Assembly: GCF_003408705.1 (NCBI RefSeq)
Contig: NZ_QAYL01000012.1
Span: 41 to 64,040, forward strand
Length of the DNA stretch: 64,000 nucleotides
Source: Mycobacterium uberis
Lineage (GTDB): Bacteria; Actinomycetota; Actinomycetes; Mycobacteriales; Mycobacteriaceae
Direction: 5' to 3'
Below the pieces are notes generated by a model, which was not told the DNA's origin, ran no database searches, and worked only from the letters and a program-made list of their open reading frames with translations. Within the stretch, counting starts at the first letter, position 1. Every line of letters starts with the position of its first letter. Both the position numbers and the translations under genes were made by a program. Positions 18,834 to 29,050 of the stretch are shown here, in pieces.

Positions 18834-19818
18834 GACCGGGGTGATGACATTGTTGTTTAGGCTGCCAGGAGTTATGGGTGGAGCGTGTCTAACACCGTGA
18901 CAATGAGCCGTCAGCGCCAGGGTGTCCAGGATATGGAATGGTCTTCACGTCCGGCCAAGGAATATGTGAGCAGTTCACCGATAGATCTTTCTATTCTCTA
19001 CGGTACAGAGCTAATCCTGGCGTGGTAGCGCAAGACCTGATCGCGGTGCACGCGAGGTTACTGGTAGCGTTGTGCTGCAACGGGCGCCGTGTGGATTGAA
19101 CCGGTTTTGTGGACCTGGCCGGCAATCAGGACCTGTTGGGACAGGTTGTAGGGCCGCACCGCGAAACCCGGACATCGACTAGTTTGCCCAACGTGGTTCC
19201 TAGTTTTGCAATGGCATCAAATCCTTAGCCATCGATCCGGCCGCGGGCTACACGTCGGCGATCCACGCCGTGCTGCCGGGTGCCACGCTTGTTGTCGGCC
19301 ATCAGGACACGCTCGCTAACGATGCACTGACCAAAGTACTCCGCCAGGTCACCTGGGAGCTGCGGGATCGCCGCGGCGACAAGCTTGATCCCGAGTGGGT
19401 CAATCAGTGACGCTTACTCAACTCTACGAGAACGACTATCCAACAAGCGCTTTATCAAGATATGGAACTAGATCCACGTCTAGAGGATCCCAGCGTCCGA
19501 GATCCTCTAGACGTGGATCGCCAAAAAATAACCGTACACCTTATCGTCTATCGTGCGGCTTGGCGAGGAACCGCATCTGACAAGACATCGCCTGCACCGC
19601 TTCCTGACGTGGCGCCTTGACTCCAACACCCCAGAACTGATCATCCGGGCTGGCACCGTCAACACTTGGTGATCCAAGATCAACCCGTTTCACCACCACT
19701 GGCATTACCAACTCACAAACCGCGGGCTACAACAACCTGACCAAGCAGGTCAAAAACGTCGGCTGCGGGTTCAACAACATGCACGGATACAGATCCCCCT
19801 ACACCCGCAAACAATAGG
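18834..19818 (+). pseudogene. ISL3-type DDE transposase remnant
   Basis: Starts VTGVMTLLFRLPGVM, the typical opening of mycobacterial ISL3 transposases, then WTWPAI-type and AIDPAAGYTSAIHAVLPGAT segments around the catalytic core, LVVGHQDTLANDALTKVLRQ, VTWELRDRRGDKLDPEWVNQ, EIL-TWIAKK near 19500, a RLHRFLTWRLDS block and the C-terminal GYNNLTKQVKNVGCGF. At least six stops or frameshifts. Family motif VDHFHxVKLAND has become VGHQDTLAND. Contains a 19-bp perfect palindrome (19471-19519). Confidence 0.8.
19471..19519. repeat. Perfect 19-bp inverted repeat inside the transposase remnant
   Basis: GATCCACGTCTAGAGGATC at 19471-19489 and its exact reverse complement at 19501-19519 surround an 11-base spacer CCAGCGTCCGA. 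The right arm encodes the expected transposase residues (EIL, stop, TWIA), so the left arm looks like the inverted copy. Confidence 0.9.
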
Positions 19819-19976
19819 CCACAACCCAGACCTCAAGCTAAGAACCCAACTAAAACCAAAGAGCTCCTTTGTCAGGGCCTAGATCAGTTGTTGACGCAAT
19901 GGAAACGCACCGAATTACTTGGAGCTTCACTCTTGATGTCAAGCTCAACAAGCTGCCGGTGGTGTCCGGGGTTTTT

Positions 19977-20785
19977 CTACTCGGAGCATCCCGTATTTAC
20001 AGTCAATGCTAGCGCAGTCGCAATCGTCGATTGCGTGTAGTGAGTTTGACGTACTACTTGGTCCAGCCCATCGAGTCGCGATGGGGCATTAATCACTAAA
20101 TCCTGTAGCGCCTTGAATGCCTCGGTTTGTAACTTCTGTGCGCATCCAGCGCACGTCGCGGACGCGGTAGCTTGGGTGAGCAGTTGGTGGCACCGTGCCG
20201 TGGCCAACGTGGCAGCGCGCCGTCGGCGACGACCGGCCGCGCATGACAATCAGCAAGGTCACTACGGCGGTGGTGATAATGCTCAGTGTAGCCAGCAGCA
20301 CGGCACGTATTGACGCACTAGATGACCTGTTGAATCCGTTGGTTGCAGCTACTACGGTGTCGCTCCAGTCGCGCTGGGCAGTACCGGCTCAATCTGGTGG
20401 TACTGCAGGTTACCTATTTGACTTTTGCTGATTCCTGGCAATGTATAAGAGACCAGGAAAGCATATGCGCGACTGACGGTGGCTACCGCCAGTAAAGCAC
20501 TTTAGTCACCTAATTCGCTAGCTCGCCTGGTGCGCTGCGCCTAGTTCACCGTGCTCTGGCTAGAAAAGTCGTCAATGTAGAATCACCCATAACTGGACAT
20601 GGCGATCTTCGCACAGCTTGTCGATGGTTGACGTGATGGTGGCGAGACTGGATTCCGGCAGTATGCCGGCGTTGTCGGTGATGTACTCCGGGAGCCGGAA
20701 CGGTGGTTATGCACCGACAGGCGCAGCAGCAGCGCGGTGGTGATTACAGCTAGGATTACGGTAAACAGGCGAGTAATGCGTATAT
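19977..20785 (-). pseudogene. TPM-domain membrane protein remnant (Rv2345-like)
   Basis: Decayed orthologue of Rv2345. From about 20785 downward the minus strand reads RITRLFTVILAVITTALLL (signal peptide), PPFRLPEYITDNAGILPESS in another frame, STIDKLCEDRHVQLWV (start of the TPM domain), then a transmembrane piece SIITTAVVTLLIVMRGR and a C-terminal coiled segment QTEAFKALQDLVINAPSRLDG. Frameshifts separate all pieces, and the DNA between 20300 and 20560 is hard to read. It is divergent from dgt, as in M. tuberculosis. Confidence 0.75.
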
Positions 20786-20875
20786 GGGTAATTTAACCTG
20801 GCGACAATACGGACCTGAGGGATCGACTGCTCTACCTCGGTCTTCTCGTTGCTGTCCCTGGCAGACTGTGCTGCG

Positions 20876-22165
20876 GTGACTAAGAAGACGAACACGAATC
20901 AGCATGACCCCTACAACGACTTGGACCGTCAGCGGCAGGTGCATGAAGCGCCCAAGACTGCGGGTCTGCCAGGTAGCGAAGGCGAGCATCGCACCGAGTT
21001 TGCACGGGACCGAGCCCGGGTGTTGCACAGCGCAGCGCTGCGACGGCTGGCGGACAAGACCCAAGTTGTGGGGCCTCACGAGGGAGACACTCCGCGCACT
21101 CGACTGACTCACTCGTTGGAAGTGGCCCAGATCGGGCGGGGCATGGCGGTCGGGTTGGGCTGTGACCTCGATCTCGTTGAGTTGGCTGGACTGGCCCACG
21201 ACATTGGCCACCCACCATATGGGCACAACGGTGAACGGGCGCTCGATGAGGTGGCAGCCGGCTGCGGGGGCTTCGAAGGCAATGCGCAGAATTTCCGAAT
21301 CTTGACCAGCCTTGAGCCCAAGGTCATTGATACACAAGGGTGTAGTGCGGGATTAAACTTGACTCGCGCAGCCTTGGACGCGGTCACCAAATATCCGTGG
21401 ACGCGTGCAGATGGGCTTGGAAATGGGAGAAGCAAGTACGGGTTTTACGAGAATGACCTTGGTTCCGCGGATTGGGTCCGCGTATGTGCGCCGGTGGGTC
21501 GTGCATGCTTGGAAGCCCAGGTGATGGACTGGGCCGACGATGTCGCCTACTCTGTCCACGACGTGGAGGATGGCGTCATTTCGCAACGGATCGACCTGCG
21601 CGTGCTCGCTGACGACGACGGAGCTGCCGCGCTGGCCAAGCTGGGGGAGAGCGAATTCTCTCGAGTGAATGCTGACGAATTGATGGCTGCCGCGCGTCGG
21701 CTGTCGGGGCTGCCTGTGGTTGCTGCGGTCGGTAAGTACGACGCTACGTTGGCATCGTCGGTCGCGCTCAAGCGATTAACCAGTGAGCTGGTCGGCCGGT
21801 TTGCGTCGGCCGCGATCACGACCACACGTGCAGTGGCCGGTCCGGGGCCGCTGGTGCGTTATCAAGCTGACCTGCAGGTGCCCGATCTGGTGCGTGCCGA
21901 GGTCGCGGTGCTGAAAATCTTGGCAGTACAGTTCATTATGTCCGATCCACGGCATCTGGAAGGCCAGGCCCGGCAGCGTGAGCGTATCCATCGGGTAGCC
22001 AATTGGCTGTATTCCGGGGCATCACGTACCCTCGACCCGGTCTTTGCCACGGCGTTCACCACCGCTGCCGACGACAGTGCCCGCTGGCGGGTCATCGTCG
22101 ATCAGATCGCCTCGTATACCGAAGGTAGGCTGGAGCGCATTGACGCCGGTCAGGTGAGTCCGTAG
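20876..22165 (+). CDS. dgt: dGTP triphosphohydrolase-like protein
   Basis: HD-domain enzyme expected to split dNTPs into deoxynucleoside and triphosphate. Intact, 429 residues from the GTG at 20876 ([20 protein letters not shown]); the open frame extends 27 bases further but the family start is here. Metal-binding HD motifs are visible: [33 protein letters not shown] and [13 protein letters not shown], plus [16 protein letters not shown]. tuberculosis has dgt directly before dnaG; here a 640-base decayed gap separates them. Confidence 0.93.
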   Translation: MTKKTNTNQHDPYNDLDRQRQVHEAPKTAGLPGSEGEHRTEFARDRARVLHSAALRRLADKTQVVGPHEGDTPRTRLTHSLEVAQIGRGMAVGLGCDLDLVELAGLAHDIGHPPYGHNGERALDEVAAGCGGFEGNAQNFRILTSLEPKVIDTQGCSAGLNLTRAALDAVTKYPWTRADGLGNGRSKYGFYENDLGSADWVRVCAPVGRACLEAQVMDWADDVAYSVHDVEDGVISQRIDLRVLADDDGAAALAKLGESEFSRVNADELMAAARRLSGLPVVAAVGKYDATLASSVALKRLTSELVGRFASAAITTTRAVAGPGPLVRYQADLQVPDLVRAEVAVLKILAVQFIMSDPRHLEGQARQRERIHRVANWLYSGASRTLDPVFATAFTTAADDSARWRVIVDQIASYTEGRLERIDAGQVSP

Positions 22166-22802
22166 TAAGTAGCCGGGTTAGACATCCGAACATGCTCAAA
22201 TCCAGATCAGCATTCAAGCACCCAACTGGGTTCCACGCCTGAGGTCAAGACTGGCGCATCGGTATCGTCAACGACCAGCCAGTTGTCCGGTGGTGAATCG
22301 CTGGCAGTGGAACTGAAAACTCCGGAAGGCCGACTGGTGGTAACGACGGCCATTCGATTTGACCAGTTGCGTCCTCATCCATCACTGTGAAGACGATTGT
22401 GATCGGCATTTTGGTGCCGTGTTTTCGCGGGATACGTACTCACCCGATCGGCACGTCAGAACCCTACTCAGTCGCTCCAGTCGGCAGTTTACCTGTAATT
22501 ATACTTATCTGCCAGTTGGCATTACCAGACACCCGGGCACTCTGGGAAATCTCCGAGAGGCGAATTCACGTTGCTTGAGGTAGGTTGAGACGGCTCCGCT
22601 CTGCTGGTGACGATTAGTGATGCGTTCACCAGGTACGGGCTGGTAGAAGATAGTAAGTACCGCAGTTATGATCGACGATGCCAAATACAGCGACAATGCC
22701 ATGGATCGGATTGTCTGTGGCGTCATTGGTCCGGCTCGCTAAACTAGCCCGGAGAGGTATTGGCTATGCAGCGAGCCGAACCCGGAGTTCTAGACTGAGC
22801 CG
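22166..22802. other. Gap between dgt and dnaG with possible minus-strand remnant
   Basis: No intact gene. On the minus strand an open frame at 22505-22726 begins MTPQTIRSMALSLYLASSII, like a signal or anchor segment, and further down the same strand ATGQIEWPSLPPV-like pieces occur in other frames, so a small exported protein may once have been here. I cannot name it. Confidence 0.35.
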
Positions 22803-24731
22803 ATGCCTGGCCGGATCCCAGATCGTGATATCGCCGCCATCCGTGAACGGGTTCGCATCGAGGACGTCGTCGGCGATTACGTCCAATTGCGGAGCGCTGG
22901 CGCCGATTCGCTTAAAGGCCTGTGCCCTTTCCACAACGAGAAATCACCGTCATTTCATGTCCGCCCAAACCATGGCCACTTCCACTGCTTTGGCTGCGGT
23001 GAAGGCGGCGACGTGTATGCGTTCATCCAGAAGATCGAACACGCCAGCTTCGTCGAGTCGGTTGAAATGCTGGCCGACCGGATTGGTCACACGATCAACT
23101 ACTCTGGCCCTACTACCAGCGTGCAGCGCGACCGCGGTAGTCGCAGCAGGCTCATCGCGGCCAATGCGGCTGCGGCAGTGTTCTATGCGGCAGCGTTGGA
23201 ATTAGACGAGGCGGCACCGGCTCGCCAATACCTCATGGAGCGCAATTTTGATGCTGAAGCTACTCGTCATTTCGGCTGCGGATTTGCACCGTCGGGCTGG
23301 GATTCACTGACAAAACATTTGATACGCAAGGGTTTTGAATTTAAAGAGCTCGAGGCTGCGGGGCTGTCCCGGCAGGGGCGCCATGGCCCGATGGACCGCT
23401 TTCACCGTCGGTTGCTGTGGCCGATCCGCACATCGGCTGGTGAAGTGATCGGGTTCGGTGCCCGGCGGCTGTTCGACGACGACCCGATGGAAGCCAAGTA
23501 CGTCAACACACCCGAGACGTTGCTGTACAAGAAGTCGTCGGTGATGTTTGGCATCGACTTAGCTAAGCGCGATATCGCCAAGGGGCATCAGGCCGTTGTG
23601 GTCGAGGGCTACACCGACGTGATGGCGATGCATCTGGCCGGGGTCACCACCGCTGTCGCGTCGTGCGGCACAGCGTTCGGCGACGAGCATTTGGCGATGT
23701 TGCGTAGGCTGATGATGGACGACAATTGGTATCGAGGCGAATTGATCTTTGTCTTCGATGGCGATGAGGCTGGGCAGGCAGCGGCTCTGAAGGCATTCGA
23801 CGGCGACCAGCAGGTTGCCGGAAAATCGTTCGTCGCTGTTGCTGCCGATGGTATGGATCCGTGTGACCTCCGACTCAACTCTGGTGACCAGGCATTACGA
23901 GATCTGGTTGCTCGTCGCAAACCGATGTTCGAATTTGCTATTCGAAGTTTGATTCCCGACGGAGTGGTTCTCGATGACGAACCGCAGGCGAAAGTGGATG
24001 CGTTGCGCCGGTCCGTTCCTCTGGTTGCTCGGATTAGGGATTATGCGTTGCGCGACGAATATGCGCGACGTCTGGCTGGCTGGACGGGGTGGTCGGACGA
24101 AGGGCAAGTACTTGCCCGAGTGCGCGCAGAGGCTAGCCGACGTGGTGTGCCGAAACGCGCCAGAAAACACGGCGCGGGCGTTAAGCGATCACCATCCCTG
24201 CAGCCGTCGAGTGCTTTGACCGAAAACCCGACCGCCCGCCCCGACCCGCGTGACCCAACGCTATGGCCGCAGCGTGAGGCTTTGAAATCGGCTTTGCAGT
24301 ATCCGGCACTGGCAGGACCAGTGTTCGACACACTTACCGTTGAGAGCTTCACTCATCCCGGCTACGGAGCCGTTCGCACGGCTATCGACGCGGCGGGCGG
24401 GACGTCGGCCGGTATCACTGGAGCCCAGTGGATTGATGTGGTGCGCCAGCACACCACATCGACGCTGACTGCCGGTCTGATCAACGAGCTGGGCGTGGAG
24501 ACGATCCAGGTCGAGGACGAGAAGCTGGCGCGCTATGTCAACGGGGTGTTGGCTCGTCTGCAGGAAGTGTGGATGGGCTGGCAGATCGCCGAGGTGAAGT
24601 CCAAGTTGCAGCGCATGTCGCCGATTGACCAGGGCGATGAGTATCATGAGCTGTTCGGCGACCTGGTTGCCATGGAATCCTATCGTCGCAGCCTGTTGGA
24701 GCAAGCCAGTGGCGACGATCTGAACGCTTGA
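22803..24731 (+). CDS. dnaG: DNA primase
   Basis: Synthesises RNA primers for lagging-strand replication together with the DnaB helicase. Intact at 642 residues. N-terminal CHC2 zinc finger with C41, H44, C62 and C65; TOPRIM catalytic domain near residues 260-345 with VVVEGYTDVMAMH and the metal-binding FDGDEAGQAAALKAF; helicase-interacting C-terminal domain after a proline/alanine linker around 450-480 (RPDPRDPTLWPQREALKSAL). The ATG at 22803 gives MPGRIPDRDIAAIRERVRIE, the family start. The small membrane protein gene after it is tail-to-tail. Confidence 0.96.
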   Translation: MPGRIPDRDIAAIRERVRIEDVVGDYVQLRSAGADSLKGLCPFHNEKSPSFHVRPNHGHFHCFGCGEGGDVYAFIQKIEHASFVESVEMLADRIGHTINYSGPTTSVQRDRGSRSRLIAANAAAAVFYAAALELDEAAPARQYLMERNFDAEATRHFGCGFAPSGWDSLTKHLIRKGFEFKELEAAGLSRQGRHGPMDRFHRRLLWPIRTSAGEVIGFGARRLFDDDPMEAKYVNTPETLLYKKSSVMFGIDLAKRDIAKGHQAVVVEGYTDVMAMHLAGVTTAVASCGTAFGDEHLAMLRRLMMDDNWYRGELIFVFDGDEAGQAAALKAFDGDQQVAGKSFVAVAADGMDPCDLRLNSGDQALRDLVARRKPMFEFAIRSLIPDGVVLDDEPQAKVDALRRSVPLVARIRDYALRDEYARRLAGWTGWSDEGQVLARVRAEASRRGVPKRARKHGAGVKRSPSLQPSSALTENPTARPDPRDPTLWPQREALKSALQYPALAGPVFDTLTVESFTHPGYGAVRTAIDAAGGTSAGITGAQWIDVVRQHTTSTLTAGLINELGVETIQVEDEKLARYVNGVLARLQEVWMGWQIAEVKSKLQRMSPIDQGDEYHELFGDLVAMESYRRSLLEQASGDDLNA

Positions 24732-24744
24732 GGTGTTGTTGGCC

Positions 24745-25002
24745 TCAGTTCGCACCGTTCGCTCGCCACTCGGCGGGGCGTTCGACAATGGTAGTCTGTT
24801 TGTCGATTTCGGTTAGTGTCACAAGCCCCGCGTCAGGTGAGATCCGATTCGCGACCTTACGGCGCCCCCCTTCGATCATCGACTTGGCAATGGGGCTATT
24901 GGTAAGCGCGCGATACGTACCGACGAGCTGCTCGTAGCGGCGGCGACCAGCTTTTGCACCCAGCACGTAACCCAGTCCAAGCACGATGATATACCGGATC
25001 AA
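24745..25002 (-). CDS. Small membrane-anchored protein (Rv2342-like)
   Basis: Intact protein of 85 residues when started at the TTG at 25002; this start follows a strong GGGAGGA ribosome binding site and gives LIRYIIVLGLGYVLGAKAG, an N-terminal membrane helix with a glycine-rich face. The rest is basic then polar (RRRYEQLVGTYRALTNSPIA, MIEGGRRKVANRISP). An upstream ATG at 25050 would add 16 residues that are not conserved in my memory of Rv2342. Convergent with dnaG. Function unknown. Confidence 0.75.
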   Translation of the reverse strand: MIRYIIVLGLGYVLGAKAGRRRYEQLVGTYRALTNSPIAKSMIEGGRRKVANRISPDAGLVTLTEIDKQTTIVERPAEWRANGAN

Positions 25003-25183
25003 AGCATTCCTCCCACGACTGTGCGGTTGGCTCCATCCTGCCTCACACACCGGGATGCGTGCGCGCCCAATCCGGTTAGCCGAGCGGCCCAGAGTAAGCG
25101 GCCTGGTACCACTCTAGGTGCGGGTAGGCCAGTACGCTAGAGTTATCCTGCGATCTATGCCATCGTTCGCGTGGACTGAGCGG

Positions 25184-25257
25184 TCCCCTGTAGCTCAATT
25201 AGGCAGAGCATTCGGCTGTTAACCGAACGGTTGGAGGTTCGAGTCCTCCCGGGGGAG
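25184..25257 (+). tRNA. asnT: tRNA-Asn (anticodon GTT)
   Basis: Full cloverleaf of 74 bases: acceptor TCCCCTG pairs with CGGGGGA (one G-T pair), D-arm TAGCTCAATTAGGCAGA, anticodon loop CTGTTAA giving GTT, T-arm GGAGG-TTCGAGT-CCTCC, discriminator G. Same neighbour relation to dnaG as in M. tuberculosis. Confidence 0.95.
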
Positions 25258-25274
25258 CTGTGGTCTACAGCACA

Positions 25275-26775
25275 CCTGGCATGCTGTTGGCGAGGGCCTC
25301 ATACACCGGTCGTCACGTGGCGTCGCAGACGGATTACGCGATATCGGTGTAGATTGCAGTCGCTACTCTGTCGTCGACGGCCGCGTCATAGACAACTGTA
25401 GTGACCGCATTCTAGATGGCGCATAGGTTGCTCGCATACGGCAACCGCGAATCTCCCAGATTGGTCAGACCACCCTGACGGGCAATGTCCTTGGCTGCAG
25501 CGTGCAGCATTCCCTGGGTTAGCAGCCTGCCACTGACTCTACATTCCGAGTCCGGGAACTACCAGCTCATTTCTGACCTGGCCAATGGTGAAGGTGGTGT
25601 GCTCGTCGTGTTCTACAGGGGCGACCGGGCTGCCATCAGCAATCAACGCCATAACTATTCTACCAGTTGAAAATGTTAGCCGGTATGGTTTTCACGCGTA
25701 AGAGTGGGTTGAACATATGGGAAGATCATTAGGTCGTTCGCAGGACACCGCCATCGTCTCGCCAAGCTCTCAGGCTAACGTACCGAACACCGTCGAACAA
25801 CCGAGCAGGAGTGTCGGTGACGTTGTCTCGATATCTCGATCGCGTTGACCCGTCCGACCCGCTCCCCAGCGGCCACCTCGAGCTATCGACGGTTCTTAGT
25901 ATGGGGCACCTGAAAATCGCGCAGATCGTCCATTCGGCAACACCAACCGCGGTGCTCCCGGCTCCGAAGACAACGGTCACCAGTATCTTGCTGCGCGTCA
26001 TCGTTGAACGCGCAGTAGTTGCCACCATAGGTCCGTAAGGTATTCTGTGCGTTTATTAGCTCGAAGTCCTCAAAATGCAGAGCCGCGTGCGGAAGCAGCC
26101 GGTTCGCGATCTAGCGTTTGATTAATTCATCGTATGTGTGCTGCACGTGGCGGTTGTCGAGATTAGGATGGATCTTGCCGCAGTGGTTCATTATCAGTTC
26201 CGACATCAAGAGACACCGCCAGGGAGCGACGTGGATCGATTTCGTCGCCGGCGTTACAGAGTGCCAGTTTGCCCGCTGCGATTTGGATGCTATCCACGCC
26301 CCAATCGCTGATCCCTAGGATGGTCTCGGTGTTGGTGCAAATAATAAAGTCGATGTCGTTGGGTCCTAAATTCAAAGGTTTGGAAGGCTGCGGTGATGTC
26401 ATCTGGTTCGTTGATGATCAGAAAGAGTCCCCGCTACCCACGGTATTTATCAGAGGAGTGTTGGATCGCCTCACCGAAGGTAAGTGTGTAGACCACCGGC
26501 ATCAGCTCCGGCAAATGGTTGGTCAGCACCTTGAATTAGAGCAGTTTGTGTCGGTAATGCAAGCTGTTCAAGTCAGTACGTTACGGCACAGGTCAGTTGC
26601 GACGCTTTGCAATCGAGCCCAGACGCGGTCGACTTATTGTTCCAGCGTTAGCACGGCCGACGAAAGTCGGCCGGTCAGCCCTAGTCATCGCCACTCCTGG
26701 TGAGTGAAGCCCACTCCACGGTTGCGGGTTGATGAGGACGTCTCTACTAGGATTAGCGGTGTGCGGGCGTCGCTT
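25275..26775 (-). pseudogene. mez: NAD-dependent malic enzyme remnant (mez)
   Basis: Decayed malate-to-pyruvate enzyme, read from about 26775 down to 25275 on the minus strand. Blocks: LNRGVGFTHQEW and LGLTGRLSSAVLTLEQ (start), HYRHKLL and [59 protein letters not shown], the NAD-binding VVFGAGSTAVGVA (normally GAGTAGMGIA), SPVAPVEHDEHTTFTIGQVR, VVPGLGM and MLHAAAKDIARQGG. Stops, frameshifts and deletions throughout. It corresponds to Rv2332; the genes between Rv2341 and Rv2333 (including lppQ, mmpL9, moeW, cysE, cysK1) are absent, so a deletion of about ten genes brought it next to tRNA-Asn. Confidence 0.85.
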
Positions 26776-26999
26776 ATTAAAACTTCCGTTGGTATGTGAG
26801 ATCATGGCAACGCTGGCCGAGATTAAGGTTATCTTGACGAGCTTTTGAAAGCCGCCATCCGGGTATTACGGTCCGGTGCCCAGCGTCGTAGATGAGTGGG
26901 TGTGTCTAGCTCGGAACTCTAGTGTAGTAGAGCCAAAGTCTGGTGGTGAGATCGGATTTGTGGTTGTGATGTTTGGCGTGGTGACAGCTGAGTCGTGGT

Positions 27000-27880
27000 T
27001 TGCGCCCAGTGCGCAGAGTTCGATTGCGCGGACCGATGGCGCACTGGGCGTCATAGATCAATGCTAGCTGCGACACTTGCGGATTGCCACGATCGGCGAG
27101 CCCATTGAGGTGATCAAAACCCTGGCGATGCGGAGAGCACCAACGATTGGAGTGTCCGGCTCGTTCGGGGTGGCGTTGGCGGCTTTGGCGCACCTGGCTA
27201 ATAACGAAAGGTTGAGCTGGCCGCCGTGAGAGTTGTCGCGGCACGGTCCACCGCGGTGAATCTGGGGTGGGGTGTGCGATGGGTGCTAGCCCAGTTGTCC
27301 GACGGATCGCAGGGCCGTGCTGGAGTAAGACCCTGCGGCTGTTGAACGAGGACACCCAGGTCAACCGGGGGTTGCCCCGGCTCATGCGACGGATCTCATC
27401 CAGCGGTTGTGTACGGGTTGGCGGCTGGGCGTTCTGACTCACTACAACATCAGGTGATTGGCCACGACTGCATTCGGTACCGCACTCGGCGCGCTTTGGG
27501 TCCTGCGTGCGCGGTCTGGCCTGAGACGGTCTTGGTTGGCTCGACACGCTCGCTGCTGCAGAGGGCCCGGCTGACCGCATCGTCACCGATGGTTCGGTCG
27601 CCAACAGGATCGGCATCTATGGCCTGGCACTCCGCTGTGCACCGGCATGGCATTCCGTTCATCGTGGTTGCGCCTGACTCGACGTGTGATACGACCACCG
27701 CGACCGGAAGCGAGATCGTCGTCGAAGAACGAACCACGGGTTAAATCACCCATGTCAATGGAGTCGCCACGGCTCCGGATCGCACTCCAGCCTTCCGTTC
27801 TGCCTTCGATGTCACCCAATCTTAACTGATGACCGCGATCATAACCGAGAATAGTTTGGTGGATAACGGTGTTGCAGATC
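27000..27880 (+). pseudogene. mtnA: Methylthioribose-1-phosphate isomerase remnant (mtnA)
   Basis: Decayed methionine-salvage isomerase, eIF-2B-like fold. Blocks on the plus strand: DGALGVIDQC then LRHLRIATIGEPIEVIKTLA, APTIGVSGSFGVALAALAHL, RLCTGWRLGVLTHYN, LATTAFGTALGALG, ADRIVTDGSVANRIGIYGLA (catalytic region, in another frame), HRHGIPFIVVAPDSTCDTTT, EIVVEERTTG and a final TAIITENSLV. Many frameshifts. As far as I recall M. tuberculosis has no mtnA at this locus, so this piece is not explained by synteny with it. It stands head-to-head with mez and just before the cysteine desulfurase remnant. Confidence 0.8.
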
Positions 27881-27924
27881 GGCTTCAGAACGTGTCGTCA
27901 CCCGCTGCTGTCATTGGGTGACAG

Positions 27925-28943
27925 ATCGTCAGCGTCACATTGGGTCTCTATGTGCGCGACTGGATACCGAGCACGGCCGGCATCATTTCGTTTTGTACTG
28001 GGCGTACCGCAGTGATTACCGGTAGTGGAATGTCCAAGGGCAAGCTCACCGTCGACGATAGCGCGGCCAAGTCTGAAGAAATCGTTTTTGTGCGCGGCAC
28101 CACCGAAGCAATCAATATGGTTGCTTATGCGTGGGGTGGTAAGTATCTGCGACCTGGTGATGAGATAGTTATCTCTCACCTCGAACATAACGCCAATATT
28201 GTTCTGTGGCAACTACTTTAGCAACAAACTGGCACAATCCTAAACGTCGCGCCAATGGAAGATGCAGGCAATGTGTTGATGTCGGAATTCGAGGTTCTCC
28301 TCGGGCCCAGAACGAAGTTGGTGGCCATGACTCAGGTGTCGAATGCGTTGGCCACGGTGACGCCAGTTGAGACGATCGTCGAGTTAGGCTATCGCTACGG
28401 TGCGTGGGTGCTGATCGACGGCGTGCAGTCGATTCCGCATCTGCTGATTTCCGGGCTTAGCGTCGATTTCTTCGCGCTTTCCGGACATACGATTTACAAC
28501 CCTGTTGGGATCGGTGTGCTCTACGGTTGCGAGGACGTGCTGACGGAGATACAGCTGTAGTAGTGCGGCGGCAACATGATCGCCGATGTGACGCTGGAAC
28601 GGTCGCTCTACCGCGGTCCGTCCAACAAGTTCGAGGCCGTTACCGGCAACATTGCCGACGTTGTCGGGCTGGGAGAAGCATTGTATTACATCAAGCATAG
28701 TGTGTCCCATGAGTACGCGCTGCTTTCTGGCCGGACATGAGCCGATCGAGGTGGGCAAGGCGCTCAGTGCCGAAGGGATTGCGGTGTGTGCCGGTAATCA
28801 TTGCGCACAGCCAATTCTGCGGCGCCTCGGGTTAAGAGGACACTGTTCGCTTTTCGTTCGCTTTCTACAACACGTTTAACGAGGTCGACGTTTTTATCAA
28901 CGCGGTGCGTCGAATCGCAGGGGATGGTACCAACGTGGGCTGA
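27925..28943 (+). pseudogene. SufS-like cysteine desulfurase remnant, encapsulin-cargo type
   Basis: Pyridoxal-phosphate enzyme remnant. [74 protein letters not shown], then ALSGHTIYNPVGIGVLYG, CGGNMIADVTLERSLY, FEAVTGNIADVVGLGEAL and, in another frame, GKALSAEGIAVCAGNHCAQP with the catalytic cysteine, ending IAGDGTNVG. The lysine that should bind the cofactor in SGHK is threonine, and there are stops at LWQLL and EIQL. The CGGNMIADVTxERxLY motif resembles the desulfurases packaged in family 2A encapsulins, represented in M. leprae by major membrane protein I. No shell gene lies in this window. Confidence 0.75.
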
Positions 28944-29050
28944 TTGGTAATATCTGAAATACCACTGAATGTAGATCGTCGAGTCCGGGGTCATCGCTTG
29001 GGCTTCGACGAGGAAAAAGGCGGCTTCCTAGGCTTCGCTAAGCTCGCGGA

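Larger units (their letters stand above)
18767..19865 (+). mobile_element. ISL3-family insertion sequence remnant
   Basis: The element is bounded by imperfect inverted ends: GGGCCCTTGGCTTTTGG on the left and, as reverse complement of the right end, GAGCTCTTTGGTTTTAG. The enclosed transposase is dead (see below). No clear flanking target duplication is seen. It sits exactly where gene order switches from the sigA neighbourhood to the dgt/dnaG neighbourhood. Confidence 0.65.

Noticed and set aside
19481-19493. TCTAGAGGATCCC, resembling a cloning-vector polylinker
   Set aside because: The match is only 13 bases, lies inside a palindrome whose right arm is native transposase sequence, and no other vector sequence follows.
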